A DNA stretch of 64,000 bases from Streptococcus pasteurianus (GTDB lineage Bacteria; Bacillota; Bacilli; Lactobacillales; Streptococcaceae): the NCBI RefSeq assembly GCF_004843545.1, contig NZ_CP039457.1, positions 524,501-588,500 on the forward strand. The letters are read 5' to 3'. Of the stretch, positions 1 through 11,848 are shown piece by piece (positions within the stretch are counted from its first letter, which is position 1; each line of letters opens with the position of its first letter). Under the pieces are notes generated by a model. That model was given only the letters and a program-made list of their open reading frames with translations. It was not told where the DNA came from and ran no database searches. Position numbers and translations under genes: made by a program.

Positions 1-1
1 G

Positions 2-841
2 CCTCTTAGCAAGCAAAAAACAGTCACAGTTTCGGGAACATCAACAACAACGTCTGATGCTGTTTTGACTGCGTCAGGCATAAAAAGCTCAGATTATTTC
101 TTCTCGCTGATTTTTAACCATTCAGCGTATGAAAAAAGCATTTTGAAAAACGATAAAATGATCAAAGAAGCTAAAATCATTTATCATTTTCCGAATAAAT
201 TCACGATAAAAGTGAAAGAATATGATATTGTGGCTTATGCTCAGACGGATGATGGCTACCAACCAATTCTTGAAAACGGAACTCGCCTTGATGTTGTTGG
301 AGCGTCTGAATTGCCTGATACTTTCCTGACTATCAATCTTTCTTCTGAAAGTGATATTCAAAAATTGATAAAAGCTTTTTCAAAATTGGATAAAGATTTA
401 GTTAGTCAAATTCAAATTGTTAGCTCTGTGAATTCTTCGACGACAGCTGATTTACTTCTTTTGGAAATGCATGATGGCAATACCGTTCGTGTACCATTGT
501 CAGAAATTGTTGAGAAATTACCTTACTACATGAAAATTAAGGGAAATCTGACAGAAACCAGCATTGTTGATATGGAAGTCGGTATTTATACAACGACAGA
601 AACTATTGAGTCCGAAGCTGCCGCTGAAAAAGAAAGTTCTAGCTCAGAATCAAGTGGTGAAAATACAGATTCTAGTGATACCGAATCAACAACAGAATCT
701 AGTGAGGAAACTCAGACAGAATCAAGTGATACAGAAGTATCAACAGAAACATTTGCAGTAGATGGTGCCAGCGATAATAATTCTACTACAGAGGAAAATC
801 CGAATAATATAACGTCTGGTATGCAGGTTGATCAACAATAA
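2..841 (+). CDS. divIB: Cell division protein DivIB/FtsQ (5' truncated by window edge)
   Basis: The reading frame is open from base 2, so the start and the N-terminal cytoplasmic and transmembrane parts lie outside the window. What remains is the extracellular beta region of DivIB, which in the divisome pairs with FtsL and DivIC. The last 80 or so residues are a low-complexity tail rich in Ser, Thr and Glu, typical of streptococcal DivIB. The location directly before ftsA and ftsZ fits the division cluster. A TTG at 65 is internal and is not a real start. A strong terminator follows the stop codon. Confidence 0.88.
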   Translation, partial: PLSKQKTVTVSGTSTTTSDAVLTASGIKSSDYFFSLIFNHSAYEKSILKNDKMIKEAKIIYHFPNKFTIKVKEYDIVAYAQTDDGYQPILENGTRLDVVGASELPDTFLTINLSSESDIQKLIKAFSKLDKDLVSQIQIVSSVNSSTTADLLLLEMHDGNTVRVPLSEIVEKLPYYMKIKGNLTETSIVDMEVGIYTTTETIESEAAAEKESSSSESSGENTDSSDTESTTESSEETQTESSDTEVSTETFAVDGASDNNSTTEENPNNITSGMQVDQQ

Positions 842-858
842 AATTAAGTTTCTATAAC

Positions 859-893
859 AAAAAACGTAAAATGATAACATTTTACGTTTTTTT
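859..893 (+). terminator. Intrinsic terminator after divIB
   Basis: A 15-bp perfect stem (arm AAAAAACGTAAAATG) with an ATAA loop is followed by a T run. Its T tract runs almost directly into the ftsA promoter, so divIB and ftsA are probably separate transcripts. Confidence 0.85.
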
Positions 894-894
894 A

Positions 895-903
895 TGATAT
901 AAT
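895..903 (+). promoter_or_regulatory. Extended -10 promoter of ftsA
   Basis: TGATATAAT gives a TGn-extended consensus -10 (TATAAT at 898-903). No good -35 is seen because that position falls within the preceding terminator stem. It would start transcription about 70 bases before ftsA. Confidence 0.6.
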
Positions 904-976
904 ATTTTCTGAATAATTCTGATTTTATACAGATTTTAGAATAGTAAATGATTGGAAAGATAGTGAGGTCGAGTGA

Positions 977-2344
977 ATGGCTAGAAATGGCTTTTTTACA
1001 GGTTTGGATATAGGAACAAGCTCGATTAAGGTTCTAGTAGCAGAATTTGTTTCTGGTGAAATGAACGTGATTGGTGTGAGTAATGTTCCCAGTACGGGAG
1101 TAAAAGATGGGATTATTATAGATATTGAGGCTGCTGCGGAAGCGATTAAAAAAGCGGTTGAGCAAGCAGAAGAAAAAGCGGGAATGACAATTGATAAGAT
1201 TAATGTAGGTCTTCCAGCTAATTTGCTTCAGATCGAACCCACCCAAGGGATGATTCCAGTACCTAGTGAATCAAAAGAAATTAAAGATGAAGATGTTGAT
1301 AGTGTTGTTAAATCAGCATTAACAAAAAGTATTACTCCAGAGCGTGAAGTAATCTCATTGATTCCTGAAGAATTTATCGTTGATGGTTTCCAAGGAATTC
1401 GTGATCCACGTGGCATGATGGGGATTCGCTTAGAAATGCGTGGTTTGATTTATACAGGACCAAGTACTATCTTACATAATCTTCGTAAAACAGTTGAACG
1501 TGCAGGTATTAGTGTTGAAAATATAATCATCACACCGCTTGCTATGGCAAAATCAGTTCTTAACGAAGGTGAACGCGAATTCGGTGCTACTGTGATTGAT
1601 TTAGGTGGCGGTCAAACAACCGTTGCTTCTATGCGTGCACAAGAATTGCAATACACTAACATTTACCCAGAGGGTGGTGAATATATAACCAAAGATATTT
1701 CAAAAGTTTTGAAAACATCTATACAGATTGCTGAAGCCCTTAAGTTTAACTTTGGACAAGCTAACCTAGAGGAAGCAAGTTTATCAGAAACGGTCCAAGT
1801 TGATGTTGTTGGTAGTGATACACCTATCTCAGTTAGCGAGCGTTACTTGTCAGAAATTATTTCTGCGCGTGTACGCCACATTCTAGATCGTGTTAAACAA
1901 GATTTAGAACGTGGACGTTTGCTTGACTTACCAGGTGGTATTGTTCTTGTTGGTGGTGGCGCAATCATGCCAGGTGTGGTTGAAGTTGCTCAAGAAATTT
2001 TTGGAACAACCGTTAAACTACATGTCCCAAATCAAGTTGGTATCCGTAATCCAATGTTTGCTAACGTCATCAGTCTTGTTGAATATGTTGGGACAATGAG
2101 TGAAGTGGATGTGATCGCGCAACGAGCAGTTTCTGGTGAAGAACTTCTTCGACGCAAACCAGTTGATTTTGAACCACAGCCGCAAGTACGACCTCGAGTG
2201 GTCTATAATAATGATTTAGTTGTGCCGGCAAATGATAACCTAGTATCGCAACCTACTCAGGTTCCACCAGTTCAAAAACAAGAAGAATCAAGACCAAAAC
2301 TTGGTGAGCGTGTTCGTGGTATTTTTGGAAGTATGTTTGACTAA
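977..2344 (+). CDS. ftsA: Cell division protein FtsA
   Basis: FtsA is an actin-like ATPase that tethers FtsZ to the membrane and recruits later division proteins. The N-terminal phosphate-binding motif GLDIGTSSIKV is at residues 9-19, the second nucleotide motif DLGGGQTT near 207, and VGGGA near 325. The C-terminus ends in an amphipathic segment (RVRGIFGSMF) expected to bind membrane, after a Pro/Gln-rich linker. At 455 residues it is of normal length for streptococci. It lies 20 bases before ftsZ, with which it is probably cotranscribed. Confidence 0.97.
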   Translation: MARNGFFTGLDIGTSSIKVLVAEFVSGEMNVIGVSNVPSTGVKDGIIIDIEAAAEAIKKAVEQAEEKAGMTIDKINVGLPANLLQIEPTQGMIPVPSESKEIKDEDVDSVVKSALTKSITPEREVISLIPEEFIVDGFQGIRDPRGMMGIRLEMRGLIYTGPSTILHNLRKTVERAGISVENIIITPLAMAKSVLNEGEREFGATVIDLGGGQTTVASMRAQELQYTNIYPEGGEYITKDISKVLKTSIQIAEALKFNFGQANLEEASLSETVQVDVVGSDTPISVSERYLSEIISARVRHILDRVKQDLERGRLLDLPGGIVLVGGGAIMPGVVEVAQEIFGTTVKLHVPNQVGIRNPMFANVISLVEYVGTMSEVDVIAQRAVSGEELLRRKPVDFEPQPQVRPRVVYNNDLVVPANDNLVSQPTQVPPVQKQEESRPKLGERVRGIFGSMFD

Positions 2345-2355
2345 ACAATAAGTGA

Positions 2356-3686
<1,331 letters not shown>

Positions 3687-3687
<1 letters not shown>

Positions 3688-4361
3688 TGACAGATTTTAA
3701 AAAAAATAAAGACCTTGTTTTTGAACAAGTTGCGCAGGCTACGCAACAAGCCAATCGTTCTAAAGAAAGTGTCAATATTATTGCCGTGACGAAGTATGTT
3801 GATAGTGGTGTTGCTGCTCGTCTTATTGACACAGGTATTGAACATATTGGTGAAAATAGAGTCGATATGTTTCTTGATAAATATGAAGCCTTAAAAGATA
3901 GAAAGTTGACTTGGCATTTAATTGGAAGTTTGCAACGTCGAAAAGTTAAAAATGTGATTAACTTTGTTGATTATTTCCATGCTTTGGATTCTATCAAACT
4001 TGCTTCAGAGATTCAGAAACGAGCAGAGCATACTATCAAATGTTTCTTACAGGTTAATATTTCAGAGGAAGAGAGCAAACACGGTTTTAAAGTTTCGGAA
4101 ATTGACGAAGCTTTAACCGCAATCTCTGAATTTGATAAAGTGGAAATCGTGGGCTTGATGACAATGGCTCCGAAAGAAGCTTCTGAAAGTGAGATTGAAG
4201 AAATTTTTGGAAAAGCAAACCAACTTAGACAAGAGTTACAAGCTCGCCAATTACCTCATATGCCTTTTACGGAATTAAGTATGGGGATGAGTGGTGATTA
4301 CAAAATTGCGATTCGCAATGGAGCGACTTTTGTCAGAATTGGAACATCATTCTTTAAATAA
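3687..4361 (+). CDS. ylmE: YggS/YlmE-family PLP-binding protein
   Basis: This is a single-domain alanine-racemase-fold protein that binds pyridoxal phosphate and helps B6 and amino-acid homeostasis; it is not an active racemase. The PLP lysine lies in IIAVTKYV near residue 34, and the phosphate-binding end of the barrel (LSMGMSGDY) is near residue 196. At 224 residues it is of family length. The start overlaps the ftsZ stop by one base. In Firmicutes this gene regularly sits between ftsZ and sepF. Confidence 0.93.
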
Positions 4362-4375
4362 CGGGAGAACAAAAG

Positions 4376-4984
4376 ATGGCATTTAAAGATAAATTTGACA
4401 AACTAATTTCTTATTTCGACACTGATGAGGTAAGTGATGTTGAAGAAACTGTTGAAGAAGAGGCTCAGCGCCCACATGTTCAACAGCAAGCAGAAGCAGT
4501 ACCACAACAAGCCCAAAGACGTGCTGAACCAGTTCAAAATGTTAGAACTCAGCAAATTCAAGGTGGTGGAGCAGCTCGTCAACGTCCACAACAGCCTCAA
4601 CAAAGACGAGCAGTTGAAGAAAATCAACCTGTTCGTTCAATAAATCAACGTCGTGAAGAACAAATGCAAGTACGTGCTAATCAAGCGACAACGACAATTG
4701 CTTTGAAATTTCCTCGTAAATATGAGGATGCTCAAGAAATTGTTGACCTTTTGATTGTTAACGAATGTGTATTAATTGATTTCCAGTACATGCTTGATGC
4801 ACAAGCACGCCGTTGCCTTGACTTTATTGATGGTGCAAGTAAAGTTCTTTATGGAAGTCTTCAAAAAGTTGGTAGTTCAATGTACTTATTGACACCTTCT
4901 AACGTTATTGTTAATGTTGAAGAACTTGCTGTTCCAAATAACGGTCAAGACATCGGTTTTGACTTTGACATGAAGAGACGCTAA
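4376..4984 (+). CDS. sepF: Cell division protein SepF
   Basis: SepF bundles FtsZ filaments and anchors them to membrane through an N-terminal amphipathic helix, seen here as [15 protein letters not shown] Gln/Arg/Ala-rich linker spans about residues 25-100. The conserved SepF domain ([16 protein letters not shown] onward) fills the C-terminal half. The Shine-Dalgarno is GGGAG in AACGGGAGAAC. Gene order between ylmE and ylmG confirms the call. Confidence 0.96.
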   Translation: MAFKDKFDKLISYFDTDEVSDVEETVEEEAQRPHVQQQAEAVPQQAQRRAEPVQNVRTQQIQGGGAARQRPQQPQQRRAVEENQPVRSINQRREEQMQVRANQATTTIALKFPRKYEDAQEIVDLLIVNECVLIDFQYMLDAQARRCLDFIDGASKVLYGSLQKVGSSMYLLTPSNVIVNVEELAVPNNGQDIGFDFDMKRR

Positions 4985-4987
4985 TAT

Positions 4988-5242
4988 ATGATTTTTGTAT
5001 TAATTGTACTATTAAGACTAATTCAGTTTTACTCTTATCTGTTATTTGCGTATGCTTTGCTTTCATGGTTCCCAGGAGCTTACAACACTTGGTTTGGAAG
5101 AGCCATGGGGCAACTGGTTGAACCAGTTATTAGACCTTTTCGTCGTTTTAATCTTCAATTCATGGGATTAGACTTTACAATTTTGGCCGTAGTAATTGCG
5201 CTAAACGTTTTAAGTCGTATTCTTATCATGATTTTTGCGTAA
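4988..5242 (+). CDS. ylmG: YggT-family membrane protein YlmG
   Basis: This small protein of 84 residues has two hydrophobic segments (residues about 3-25 and 60-83) flanking the YggT motif GQLVEPVIRPFRR. Family members are implicated in division-site or osmotic functions, but the biochemical role is unknown. It begins three bases after sepF ends, with no clear independent ribosome site, so it is likely coupled to sepF. Confidence 0.92.
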   Translation: MIFVLIVLLRLIQFYSYLLFAYALLSWFPGAYNTWFGRAMGQLVEPVIRPFRRFNLQFMGLDFTILAVVIALNVLSRILIMIFA

Positions 5243-5243
5243 T

Positions 5244-6035
5244 ATGGCGATGCAAAAGGATTTATATCAGCATTTTCGACCAGGTGAGTATGATTTTATT
5301 GAAAAGATTGATGACCTTGCTCGTCGTGTCGAAGCAACTTATGCATATGCTTTAACAGATTTTCTAAATCCTCGCCAAGTTGATATCGCAAGAAGCGTTA
5401 TTGGCAATCGAGGATTGCACTATTTTGTTTCGAGTGATTATTATCCAGCTGAATACGCTCGACTTATTGTGGCACCTGACTATTATGAGTTTAATCCTGA
5501 GGATTTTGAATTAACTTTGCTTGAGGTGAATTACAATTCAAAATTTAATCAGCTGACACATTCTCAGATTATGGGAACTTTACTTCATAAGCTTGGGATT
5601 AAACGAACAGTTATCGGAGATATTTTAGTTGAATCCGGTTATGCGCAGCTTTTGGTAACGCAAAATATGGCTGATTACTTTAGAGCTGATGTGACTAAAA
5701 TTGCTAAGGCTAGCGTTTCACTAAAAGAAATTCCTCTGGAACAGTTAATTGCAGGTGAGAAAGATAGTCGACAACTGGACATCATAGTTTCTAGTATGCG
5801 CATGGATAAAGTTCTTGCAACAGTTTTGAAGCTTTCAAGAAGTCAAGCAGTGCAGTTGATAGAAACTGATAAAGTAAAACTTAACTATCAAATAGTTGAT
5901 AGAGCCTCAGAAATGCTTCAAGTTGGAGATTTGATTAGTGTTAGAGGATTTGGTCGCTTTTCTATTTTAAGTGAAAATGGTCTCACTAAAAATGGAAAAT
6001 GTAAATTGACCGTAGATAAGATGATACATAAATAA
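5244..6035 (+). CDS. ylmH: YlmH, S4-domain RNA-binding protein
   Basis: The C-terminal S4 RNA-binding domain (MDKVLATVLKLSRSQAVQLIE) covers about residues 188-255. YlmH-type proteins are associated with ribosomes and have been linked to rescue of stalled 50S subunits. I use ATG 5244, just past the ylmG stop; a TTG at 5235 in the same frame would overlap ylmG, and neither has a good Shine-Dalgarno, so translational coupling is likely. The stop precedes divIVA by ten bases. Confidence 0.9.
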   Translation: MAMQKDLYQHFRPGEYDFIEKIDDLARRVEATYAYALTDFLNPRQVDIARSVIGNRGLHYFVSSDYYPAEYARLIVAPDYYEFNPEDFELTLLEVNYNSKFNQLTHSQIMGTLLHKLGIKRTVIGDILVESGYAQLLVTQNMADYFRADVTKIAKASVSLKEIPLEQLIAGEKDSRQLDIIVSSMRMDKVLATVLKLSRSQAVQLIETDKVKLNYQIVDRASEMLQVGDLISVRGFGRFSILSENGLTKNGKCKLTVDKMIHK

Positions 6036-6045
6036 GGAGAAATCA

Positions 6046-6813
6046 ATGGCACTTACAGCACTTGATATTAAAGATAAAACATTTAAATTAAAATTTCGTG
6101 GTTACGACGAAGAAGAAGTTAATGAATTTCTTGATATTGTTGTAGATGATTATGAAGACTTGGTTCGTCGTAATCATGAACAAGAAAACAGAATCAAAGA
6201 TTTAGAAGATAAATTAGCTTACTTCGATGAAATGAAAGAATCATTGAGTCAATCTGTTATCCTTGCACAAGAAACAGCTGAAAAAGTTAAAACATCTGCT
6301 AACGATGAAGCTGCTAACCTTGTTAGCAAAGCTAACTATGATGCACAACATCTTATTGATGAGGCTAAATCAAAAGCTAATCAAATTTTACGTGATGCAA
6401 CTGACGAAGCTAAACGTGTTGCTGTAGAAACAGAAGATTTGAAACGTCAAACACGTGTTTTCCATCAACGTTTGGTAGCGGCTATCGAAGGACAGCTTGG
6501 TTTAACAAATTCACCAGAATGGACAGAATTGTTGCAGCCAACAGCTGTTTACCTTCAAAACTCAGATGCTGCTTTCCGTGAAGTTGTTGAAAAAGTTTTG
6601 GAAGAAGAAGTTCCAGAAACTGATGATGAATTGTCAATGGATGCAACACGTCAATTTACACCAGAAGAAATGAAAGAATTGCAACGCCGTGTTGAAGCAG
6701 GAAACAAACACCTTGAAGAAACACAAAAAATTGCTATTGTAGATGACAGCGAAGCAGATTCTGAAATCAATCTTAACGAAACACAAACATTTAAATTAAA
6801 TATCGAAGAATAA
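6046..6813 (+). CDS. divIVA: Cell division/polarity protein DivIVA
   Basis: DivIVA recognises curved membrane at septa and poles. The N-terminal membrane-binding domain MALTALDIKDKTFKLKFRGY is diagnostic. It is followed by long heptad-rich coiled coil to about residue 160 and a Glu-rich C-terminal tail. At 255 residues the length is normal. A good AAGGAGAAATC ribosome site precedes ATG. It ends the division cluster. Confidence 0.97.
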   Translation: MALTALDIKDKTFKLKFRGYDEEEVNEFLDIVVDDYEDLVRRNHEQENRIKDLEDKLAYFDEMKESLSQSVILAQETAEKVKTSANDEAANLVSKANYDAQHLIDEAKSKANQILRDATDEAKRVAVETEDLKRQTRVFHQRLVAAIEGQLGLTNSPEWTELLQPTAVYLQNSDAAFREVVEKVLEEEVPETDDELSMDATRQFTPEEMKELQRRVEAGNKHLEETQKIAIVDDSEADSEINLNETQTFKLNIEE

Positions 6814-6825
6814 GAAAAACACGGT

Positions 6826-7042
6826 TGATAGTCAATATTTACAGCGAGCAGGCGATGGTGTGAGACCTGCAATCACTTGGGTATCAATTATCCTTTTCTA
6901 ACATTTTTACCTGAATCAAGTAGGGTAAAAGGGCAAACTCACCTTACGAGTTAAAGAGGGAAATTTAGATTTTAAAGACTAAATTTCTAAACTAAGGTGG
7001 TACCACGAGCTTTCGTCCTTTTTGAGACGAAGGCTTTTTTGT
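6826..7042 (+). ncRNA. T-box leader of ileS (Ile-specific)
   Basis: The leader carries the T-box sequence AAGGTGGTACCACG at 6994-7007, which pairs with the tRNA acceptor end. An isoleucine specifier ATC lies at 6883-6885 in the Stem I specifier loop (GGGTATCAA). An intrinsic terminator (GAGCTTTCGTC with GACGAAGGCTTTTTT) spans about 7007-7040. Uncharged tRNA-Ile should stabilise the antiterminator and allow ileS expression. I do not see a clear separate promoter, so the 5' boundary is approximate. Confidence 0.95.
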
Positions 7043-7123
7043 TTAACCATTTATATGTTAGGTCATTTTCTGTTATTGGCAATGTCAATGATAGTTAAAT
7101 ATTATTATTTATAAGGAGTAGTC

Positions 7124-9922
7124 ATGAAACTAAAAGATACGCTTAATCTTGGGAAAACTGCGTTCCCAATGCGTGCTGGACTCCCAAACAAAGAGCCAAA
7201 TTGGCAAAAAGAATGGGAAGAAGCAGATATCTATGCTAAACGTCAACAATTAAATGAAGGCAAACCTTCTTTCAATCTCCACGATGGACCTCCGTACGCT
7301 AACGGAAACATTCACGTTGGTCATGCTATGAATAAAATTTCGAAAGACATTATTGTACGTTCAAAATCAATGTCTGGTTTCCGTGCCCCTTATATTCCTG
7401 GTTGGGACACACACGGACTTCCAATTGAACAAGTGTTGGCTAAAAAAGGTGTGAAACGTAAAGAAATTCCTTTGACTGAATACCTTGAAATGTGTCGTGA
7501 ATACGCACTTAGCCAAGTTGATAAACAACGTGAAGATTTCAAACGTCTTGGGGTATCTGCTGATTGGGAAAATCCATACATCACATTAATTCCTGAATAT
7601 GAAGCTGCTCAAATTCGTGTCTTTGGTGCAATGGCTGATAAAGGTTACATCTACCGTGGTGCAAAACCTGTTTACTGGTCATGGTCATCTGAATCAGCAC
7701 TTGCTGAAGCAGAAATTGAATATCATGATATTGATTCAACATCACTTTACTATGCTAATAAAGTTAAAGATGGTAAAGGTGTGCTTGATACTGATACTTA
7801 TATTGTTGTTTGGACAACAACACCATTTACAGTAACAGCTTCACGTGGTTTGACTGTTGGTCCTGATATGGATTACGTTGTTGTGAAACCAGCTAATGAT
7901 GACCGTAAATTCGTTGTTGCAGAAGGACTTTTGGATAGCTTAGCTGAAAAATTTGGTTGGGAATCATTTGAAGTCCTCGCTAAACATAAAGGTACTGAAC
8001 TCGAATACATCGTTACAGAACATCCATGGGATACAGAAGTAGATGAACTTGTTATCTTAGGTGACCACGTTACACTTGATTCAGGTACAGGTGTTGTCCA
8101 TACTGCCCCTGGTTTTGGTGAAGATGACTACAATGTTGGTGTTAAATACAATCTTGAAGTTGCTGTTACTGTTGACGAACGTGGTATCATGATGGAAAAT
8201 GCTGGTCCAGATTTCCAAGGTCAATTCTATGATAAAGTTGTTCCAACTGTTACTGAAAAACTTGGTGACCTTTTGCTTGCTAGTGAAGTCATCACTCACT
8301 CATATCCATTTGACTGGCGCACTAAGAAACCAATTATCTGGCGTGCTGTACCACAATGGTTTGCATCAGTTTCTAAATTCCGTCAAGACATTCTTGATGA
8401 AATTGATCGCACAACATTCTATCCAGAATGGGGTCGTACACGTCTTTACAACATGATTCGTGACCGTGGTGACTGGGTTATCTCACGCCAACGTGCATGG
8501 GGTGTGCCACTTCCAATCTTCTACGCTGAAGATGGTACAGCTATCATGACGAAAGAAGTAACTGACCATGTTGCTGATTTATTTGCTGAATATGGTTCAA
8601 TCGTTTGGTGGCAACGTGAAGCTAAAGACCTTCTTCCAGAAGGATTCACTCATCCAGGTTCACCAAATGGTGAATTCACTAAAGAAACTGATATCATGGA
8701 TGTATGGTTTGACTCAGGTTCTTCATGGAATGGTGTTATGAATGCTCGCGAAGGTTTAGAATATCCAGCTGACCTTTATCTTGAAGGTTCTGACCAATAC
8801 CGTGGTTGGTTCAACTCATCATTAATCACTTCAGTTGCTGTTAACGGACATGCTCCTTATAAAGCTGTGCTTTCTCAAGGTTTCGTCCTTGATGGTAAAG
8901 GTGAAAAAATGTCTAAATCACTCGGAAATACAATCCTTCCAAGTGATGTTGAAAAACAATTCGGTGCTGAAATTTTACGTCTTTGGGTAACTAGTGTTGA
9001 TTCTAGCAACGATGTTCGTATATCAATGGATATTTTGAAACAAACATCAGAAACTTACCGTAAAATCCGTAACACACTTCGTTTCTTGATTGCCAATACA
9101 GCAGATTTCAATCCAAATACAGATGCAGTTGCTTACGAAAACTTGCGTGCAGTTGATAAATACATGACTGTTAAATTCAACCAATTGGTAGCAACAATCC
9201 GCAAAGCTTACGAAGCCTATGACTTCATGGCGATTTACAAAGCTGTCGTGAACTTCATCACAGTTGATTTATCAGCATTCTATCTTGATTTTGCTAAAGA
9301 CGTTGTTTACATTGAAGCAGCAGATAACCTTGCTCGCCGTCAAATGCAAACAGTCTTCTACGATATTTTGGTTAAAATCACTAAATTATTGACACCAATT
9401 CTTCCTCACACAGCTGAAGAAATTTGGTCATACCTTGAATTCGAACCAGAAGAATTTGTTCAATTGTCTGAATTACCAGATGCTGAAGTCTTTGCAGGGC
9501 AAGAGAATATTCTTGAAGAATGGGATGCCTTCATGACACTTCGTAACCAAGCTCAAAAAGCTTTGGAAGAAGCTCGTAATGCTAAAATCATTGGTAAATC
9601 ATTGGAAGCTCATTTGACAATTTATGCTAGCGAAGAAGTGAAGACTCTTCTTACAGCACTTGATAGTAACGTTGCTCAATTGTTGATTGTATCTCAATTA
9701 ACTGTTACTGATGAATCTGCACCTGCTGACGCAGTAGCTTTTGATGATGTTGCGTTCACAGTTGCTCATGCTGAAGGACAAGTTTGTGACCGTTGCCGTC
9801 GTGTTGACCCAACAGTTAAAGAACGTTCATACGGTGTTACCATTTGTGACCACTGTGATGAAATCGTTGAAGCAAACTTCCCAGAAGTAGTAGCAGAAGG
9901 ATTTGAAGTTAAAGCAAAATAA
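7124..9922 (+). CDS. ileS: Isoleucine--tRNA ligase
   Basis: This class I synthetase charges tRNA-Ile. The HIGH-type motif ([13 protein letters not shown]) is at about residues 56-68, and the KMSKS loop ([10 protein letters not shown]) at about 592-601. The CP1 editing domain lies between them. The C-terminal zinc-binding cysteines (CDRCRR and CDHC) are present near residues 888-909. At 932 residues it is full length and of the bacterial zinc-containing type. It is controlled by the T-box upstream. Confidence 0.98.
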   Translation: MKLKDTLNLGKTAFPMRAGLPNKEPNWQKEWEEADIYAKRQQLNEGKPSFNLHDGPPYANGNIHVGHAMNKISKDIIVRSKSMSGFRAPYIPGWDTHGLPIEQVLAKKGVKRKEIPLTEYLEMCREYALSQVDKQREDFKRLGVSADWENPYITLIPEYEAAQIRVFGAMADKGYIYRGAKPVYWSWSSESALAEAEIEYHDIDSTSLYYANKVKDGKGVLDTDTYIVVWTTTPFTVTASRGLTVGPDMDYVVVKPANDDRKFVVAEGLLDSLAEKFGWESFEVLAKHKGTELEYIVTEHPWDTEVDELVILGDHVTLDSGTGVVHTAPGFGEDDYNVGVKYNLEVAVTVDERGIMMENAGPDFQGQFYDKVVPTVTEKLGDLLLASEVITHSYPFDWRTKKPIIWRAVPQWFASVSKFRQDILDEIDRTTFYPEWGRTRLYNMIRDRGDWVISRQRAWGVPLPIFYAEDGTAIMTKEVTDHVADLFAEYGSIVWWQREAKDLLPEGFTHPGSPNGEFTKETDIMDVWFDSGSSWNGVMNAREGLEYPADLYLEGSDQYRGWFNSSLITSVAVNGHAPYKAVLSQGFVLDGKGEKMSKSLGNTILPSDVEKQFGAEILRLWVTSVDSSNDVRISMDILKQTSETYRKIRNTLRFLIANTADFNPNTDAVAYENLRAVDKYMTVKFNQLVATIRKAYEAYDFMAIYKAVVNFITVDLSAFYLDFAKDVVYIEAADNLARRQMQTVFYDILVKITKLLTPILPHTAEEIWSYLEFEPEEFVQLSELPDAEVFAGQENILEEWDAFMTLRNQAQKALEEARNAKIIGKSLEAHLTIYASEEVKTLLTALDSNVAQLLIVSQLTVTDESAPADAVAFDDVAFTVAHAEGQVCDRCRRVDPTVKERSYGVTICDHCDEIVEANFPEVVAEGFEVKAK

Positions 9923-9950
9923 CATAACACTGCTTAACAAATACAAAAAC

Positions 9951-9974
9951 GGCTCTTTGTCAACTGTAGTGGGT
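9951..9974. repeat. Terminal inverted repeat of an ISL3-family element
   Basis: The sequence beginning GGCTCTTTGTCAACTGTAGT looks like the conserved end of streptococcal ISL3 elements (recognised from memory). It lies immediately outside the C-terminal end of the transposase remnant. The opposite end of the element is not found. Confidence 0.7.
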
Positions 9975-10695
9975 GACAAAGTTAAGCTCTAGCGAGAACA
10001 AGTGTTGTTCTCGCTTTTTTTGCTGTTCAAAGCGAGGTAAATGCGCTTTTTTTAAGTTGTCAAAGTTCCTATAACCAAAAGCGTTGTATTTAATATTTTT
10101 GATGAGTTTGTTGGTTGCTTTAAGTTTGGTGTTGGTAATGTATTCCTTATAGTGAATAAAAGTTGTTAGTGCTGTTTTTAAAGAGTGATTGAGTTGAGGT
10201 AAAGCTTCCTAAATTAATCCAAAGAATTGTTCGGTATTCTTTTCTTGTAAGTGAAAAAGGAGTAATTGATAAAGGTTGTAGTAGTGTTTAAGTTGCGGCA
10301 CATGTTTAAAAATCTTTTCTAAACATCCTTTAAGCGTTAACGTTTCTCTGAAAGTCTTTGAGTAAAAAGTATGAGGCGATAATTTTCGACTATCCTTTTG
10401 AATGAGCTTCCAGTAATATTTTAGGACACGGTATTCAAGAGATTTCTTCTCAAATTGTTTCATTATTTGGATACGTGTCTGTTTTAGCGCTCTGTTTATG
10501 TGCTGAACAATATGAAAACTTTTAGACCGAGAGTAAAATTGGAGAGTGAAGGTGTTTAAGTAAAGGACTGTAGTTACCAGACATGTCCATCGTAGCGACT
10601 TTCACCCTTTCCCGAGCCTCTTTTGAGTATTTAAAAAAGTAATTACGAATGATTGCTTGTCGTCTGTTATCAAGATATGATTCTTTCTATTTATT
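9960..10695 (-). pseudogene. ISL3-family transposase remnant
   Basis: Reading the minus strand from about 10690, recognisable ISL3 transposase sequence appears: IRNYFFKYSKEARERVK, then MDMSGNYSPLL. The frame then breaks near 10530, and the expected DRFHIVQH-type stretch is read in other frames. The sequence continues with MKQFEKKSLEYRVLKYYWK (10463 downward), meets an in-frame TAG at 10208-10210, then runs through ATNKLIKNIKYNAFGYRNF to a stop at 9960. The N-terminal half is missing. The element is inactive. Confidence 0.85.
9992..10021. terminator. Hairpin with T run downstream of ileS
   Basis: GCGAGAACA and its complement TGTTCTCGC flank an AGTGT-type loop and are followed by seven Ts on the plus strand. 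It lies inside the end of the ISL3 remnant and could now terminate ileS transcripts. Confidence 0.6.
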
Positions 10696-10748
10696 GTTTC
10701 ATCGCTTTAAATTTGAAGTCATATGGGACTTTTTGTATACTAAAGCAA

Positions 10749-10780
10749 ATAAAAAATCAGGTTGTGGAGACCTGATTAGT
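10749..10780 (-). terminator. Terminator of the DUF1827 gene
   Basis: On the minus strand AATCAGGT and ACCTGATT-type arms around a short loop are followed by a T run. It starts right at the end of the DUF1827 reading frame. Confidence 0.7.
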
Positions 10781-11078
10781 GAGCTGTTGGGAATGAAATT
10801 TCAATTAGATTTGCTGTGTGCAAGGTTTTTAATTGGTCTAGTTGAACGATTGATTTATCGATTTTACGTTTGAGGAAAAATTCACGAATAGCTTCAATTT
10901 CACTATCTTTAATAGCGCGATATTTGTTTGAGATCAATAGCTCGTAGTGTTTTGGCGCTTGTGTGAAAATAACATCAGTATTTCCTGCAGAATAGGTCTC
11001 GACGAGCTTTGTATCCGTATTTCGCAACTGATTACGAACCAGCTCAGAATGACTACTTGTTGTGTTGATTAACCTCAT
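10776..11078 (-). CDS. DUF1827 family protein
   Basis: This 100-residue protein begins MRLINTTSSHSELVRNQL and matches my memory of the DUF1827 family found in streptococci and relatives. The function is unknown. It has no membrane segment and no clear catalytic motif. The start is well supported by an AGGAGGAG ribosome site. It lies downstream of the NUDIX gene on the same strand with about 70 bases between, a common streptococcal arrangement. Confidence 0.85.
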   Translation of the reverse strand: MRLINTTSSHSELVRNQLRNTDTKLVETYSAGNTDVIFTQAPKHYELLISNKYRAIKDSEIEAIREFFLKRKIDKSIVQLDQLKTLHTANLIEISFPTAH

Positions 11079-11149
11079 ATATCTCCTCCTGTGTGATTTT
11101 CTACTCCTATTATAACACTATTTTGAGTGAAAAAGTAGAATAAGAGATA

Positions 11150-11596
11150 TTAGTGATGATTTTTTTTCCAAGCTTCAACCCCCCACTTGTGGCTACCACG
11201 TTTTAATTTGTCGATAGCTTCATCAATTGAAAACCAAGAGAGGTTGTTGAAGTCTTCCAAAGGATTATCAATTTCTTCAAAATGTGTCACTTCGTAGATA
11301 TAAGCGGGATTATAAAAATAGGTATCACGGTGGCGAGAGTAAAAATACTCATCTGCCTGTCCATAGTAATAACCTAGCTCAGCCGAAAAGCCCAATTCTT
11401 CAATGAGTTCACGTTTTAAAGCTGAAAAATGGTCTTCACCAGCTTCGATTTCTCCACCAGGAAGAAACCAAGAACCATTAGGTGCTTGAACTAGGATAAT
11501 CTGGTTTTTATCAGCATTTGGAATAATGGCATAAACACCATAGCGTGCTTTGTAATCAACAGTTGTAAGTTTTTCACCGAAAGTTGGATTTGTCAT
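11150..11596 (-). CDS. NUDIX hydrolase
   Basis: The complete Nudix box GEIEAGE...RELIEELGF is present at about residues 48-70, preceded by the usual SWFLPGG segment. Such enzymes hydrolyse nucleoside diphosphates linked to another group; the substrate cannot be told from sequence. At 148 residues it is one domain with no transmembrane part. It has an AGGAGA ribosome site. The adjacent DUF1827 gene may be cotranscribed. Confidence 0.93.
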   Translation of the reverse strand: MTNPTFGEKLTTVDYKARYGVYAIIPNADKNQIILVQAPNGSWFLPGGEIEAGEDHFSALKRELIEELGFSAELGYYYGQADEYFYSRHRDTYFYNPAYIYEVTHFEEIDNPLEDFNNLSWFSIDEAIDKLKRGSHKWGVEAWKKNHH

Positions 11597-11848
11597 GATA
11601 TTCTCCTATGAAAAATATGATAGAAATAGTGGAGACCAAAATAATTAGTACGAGTGTCTGTTGGTGACATTATACTAAAAAAATGAACTTTTTTCTATAA
11701 AATTATCGGAATATTTTGATTTTTTTATGACAATTTGCCGTTATAAAAACAGCAGAGCAGAGAATGTTGTGGAAATCTGGAATATCATCAAGTCTTGTTG
11801 ATGAGCTGTCACTAGTAAAGTCATTTGAAGCAAAGAAAGAAATAGTTT
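11597..11848. other. Intergenic stretch between NUDIX gene and clpE
   Basis: AT-rich sequence with a small hairpin ATCATCAAGTCTTGTTGATGA near 11787. No coding potential with a ribosome site was found. Confidence 0.4.

Noticed and set aside
10649..10873. 74-codon plus-strand frame
   Set aside because: It overlaps the ISL3 remnant and the well-supported DUF1827 gene on the opposite strand.
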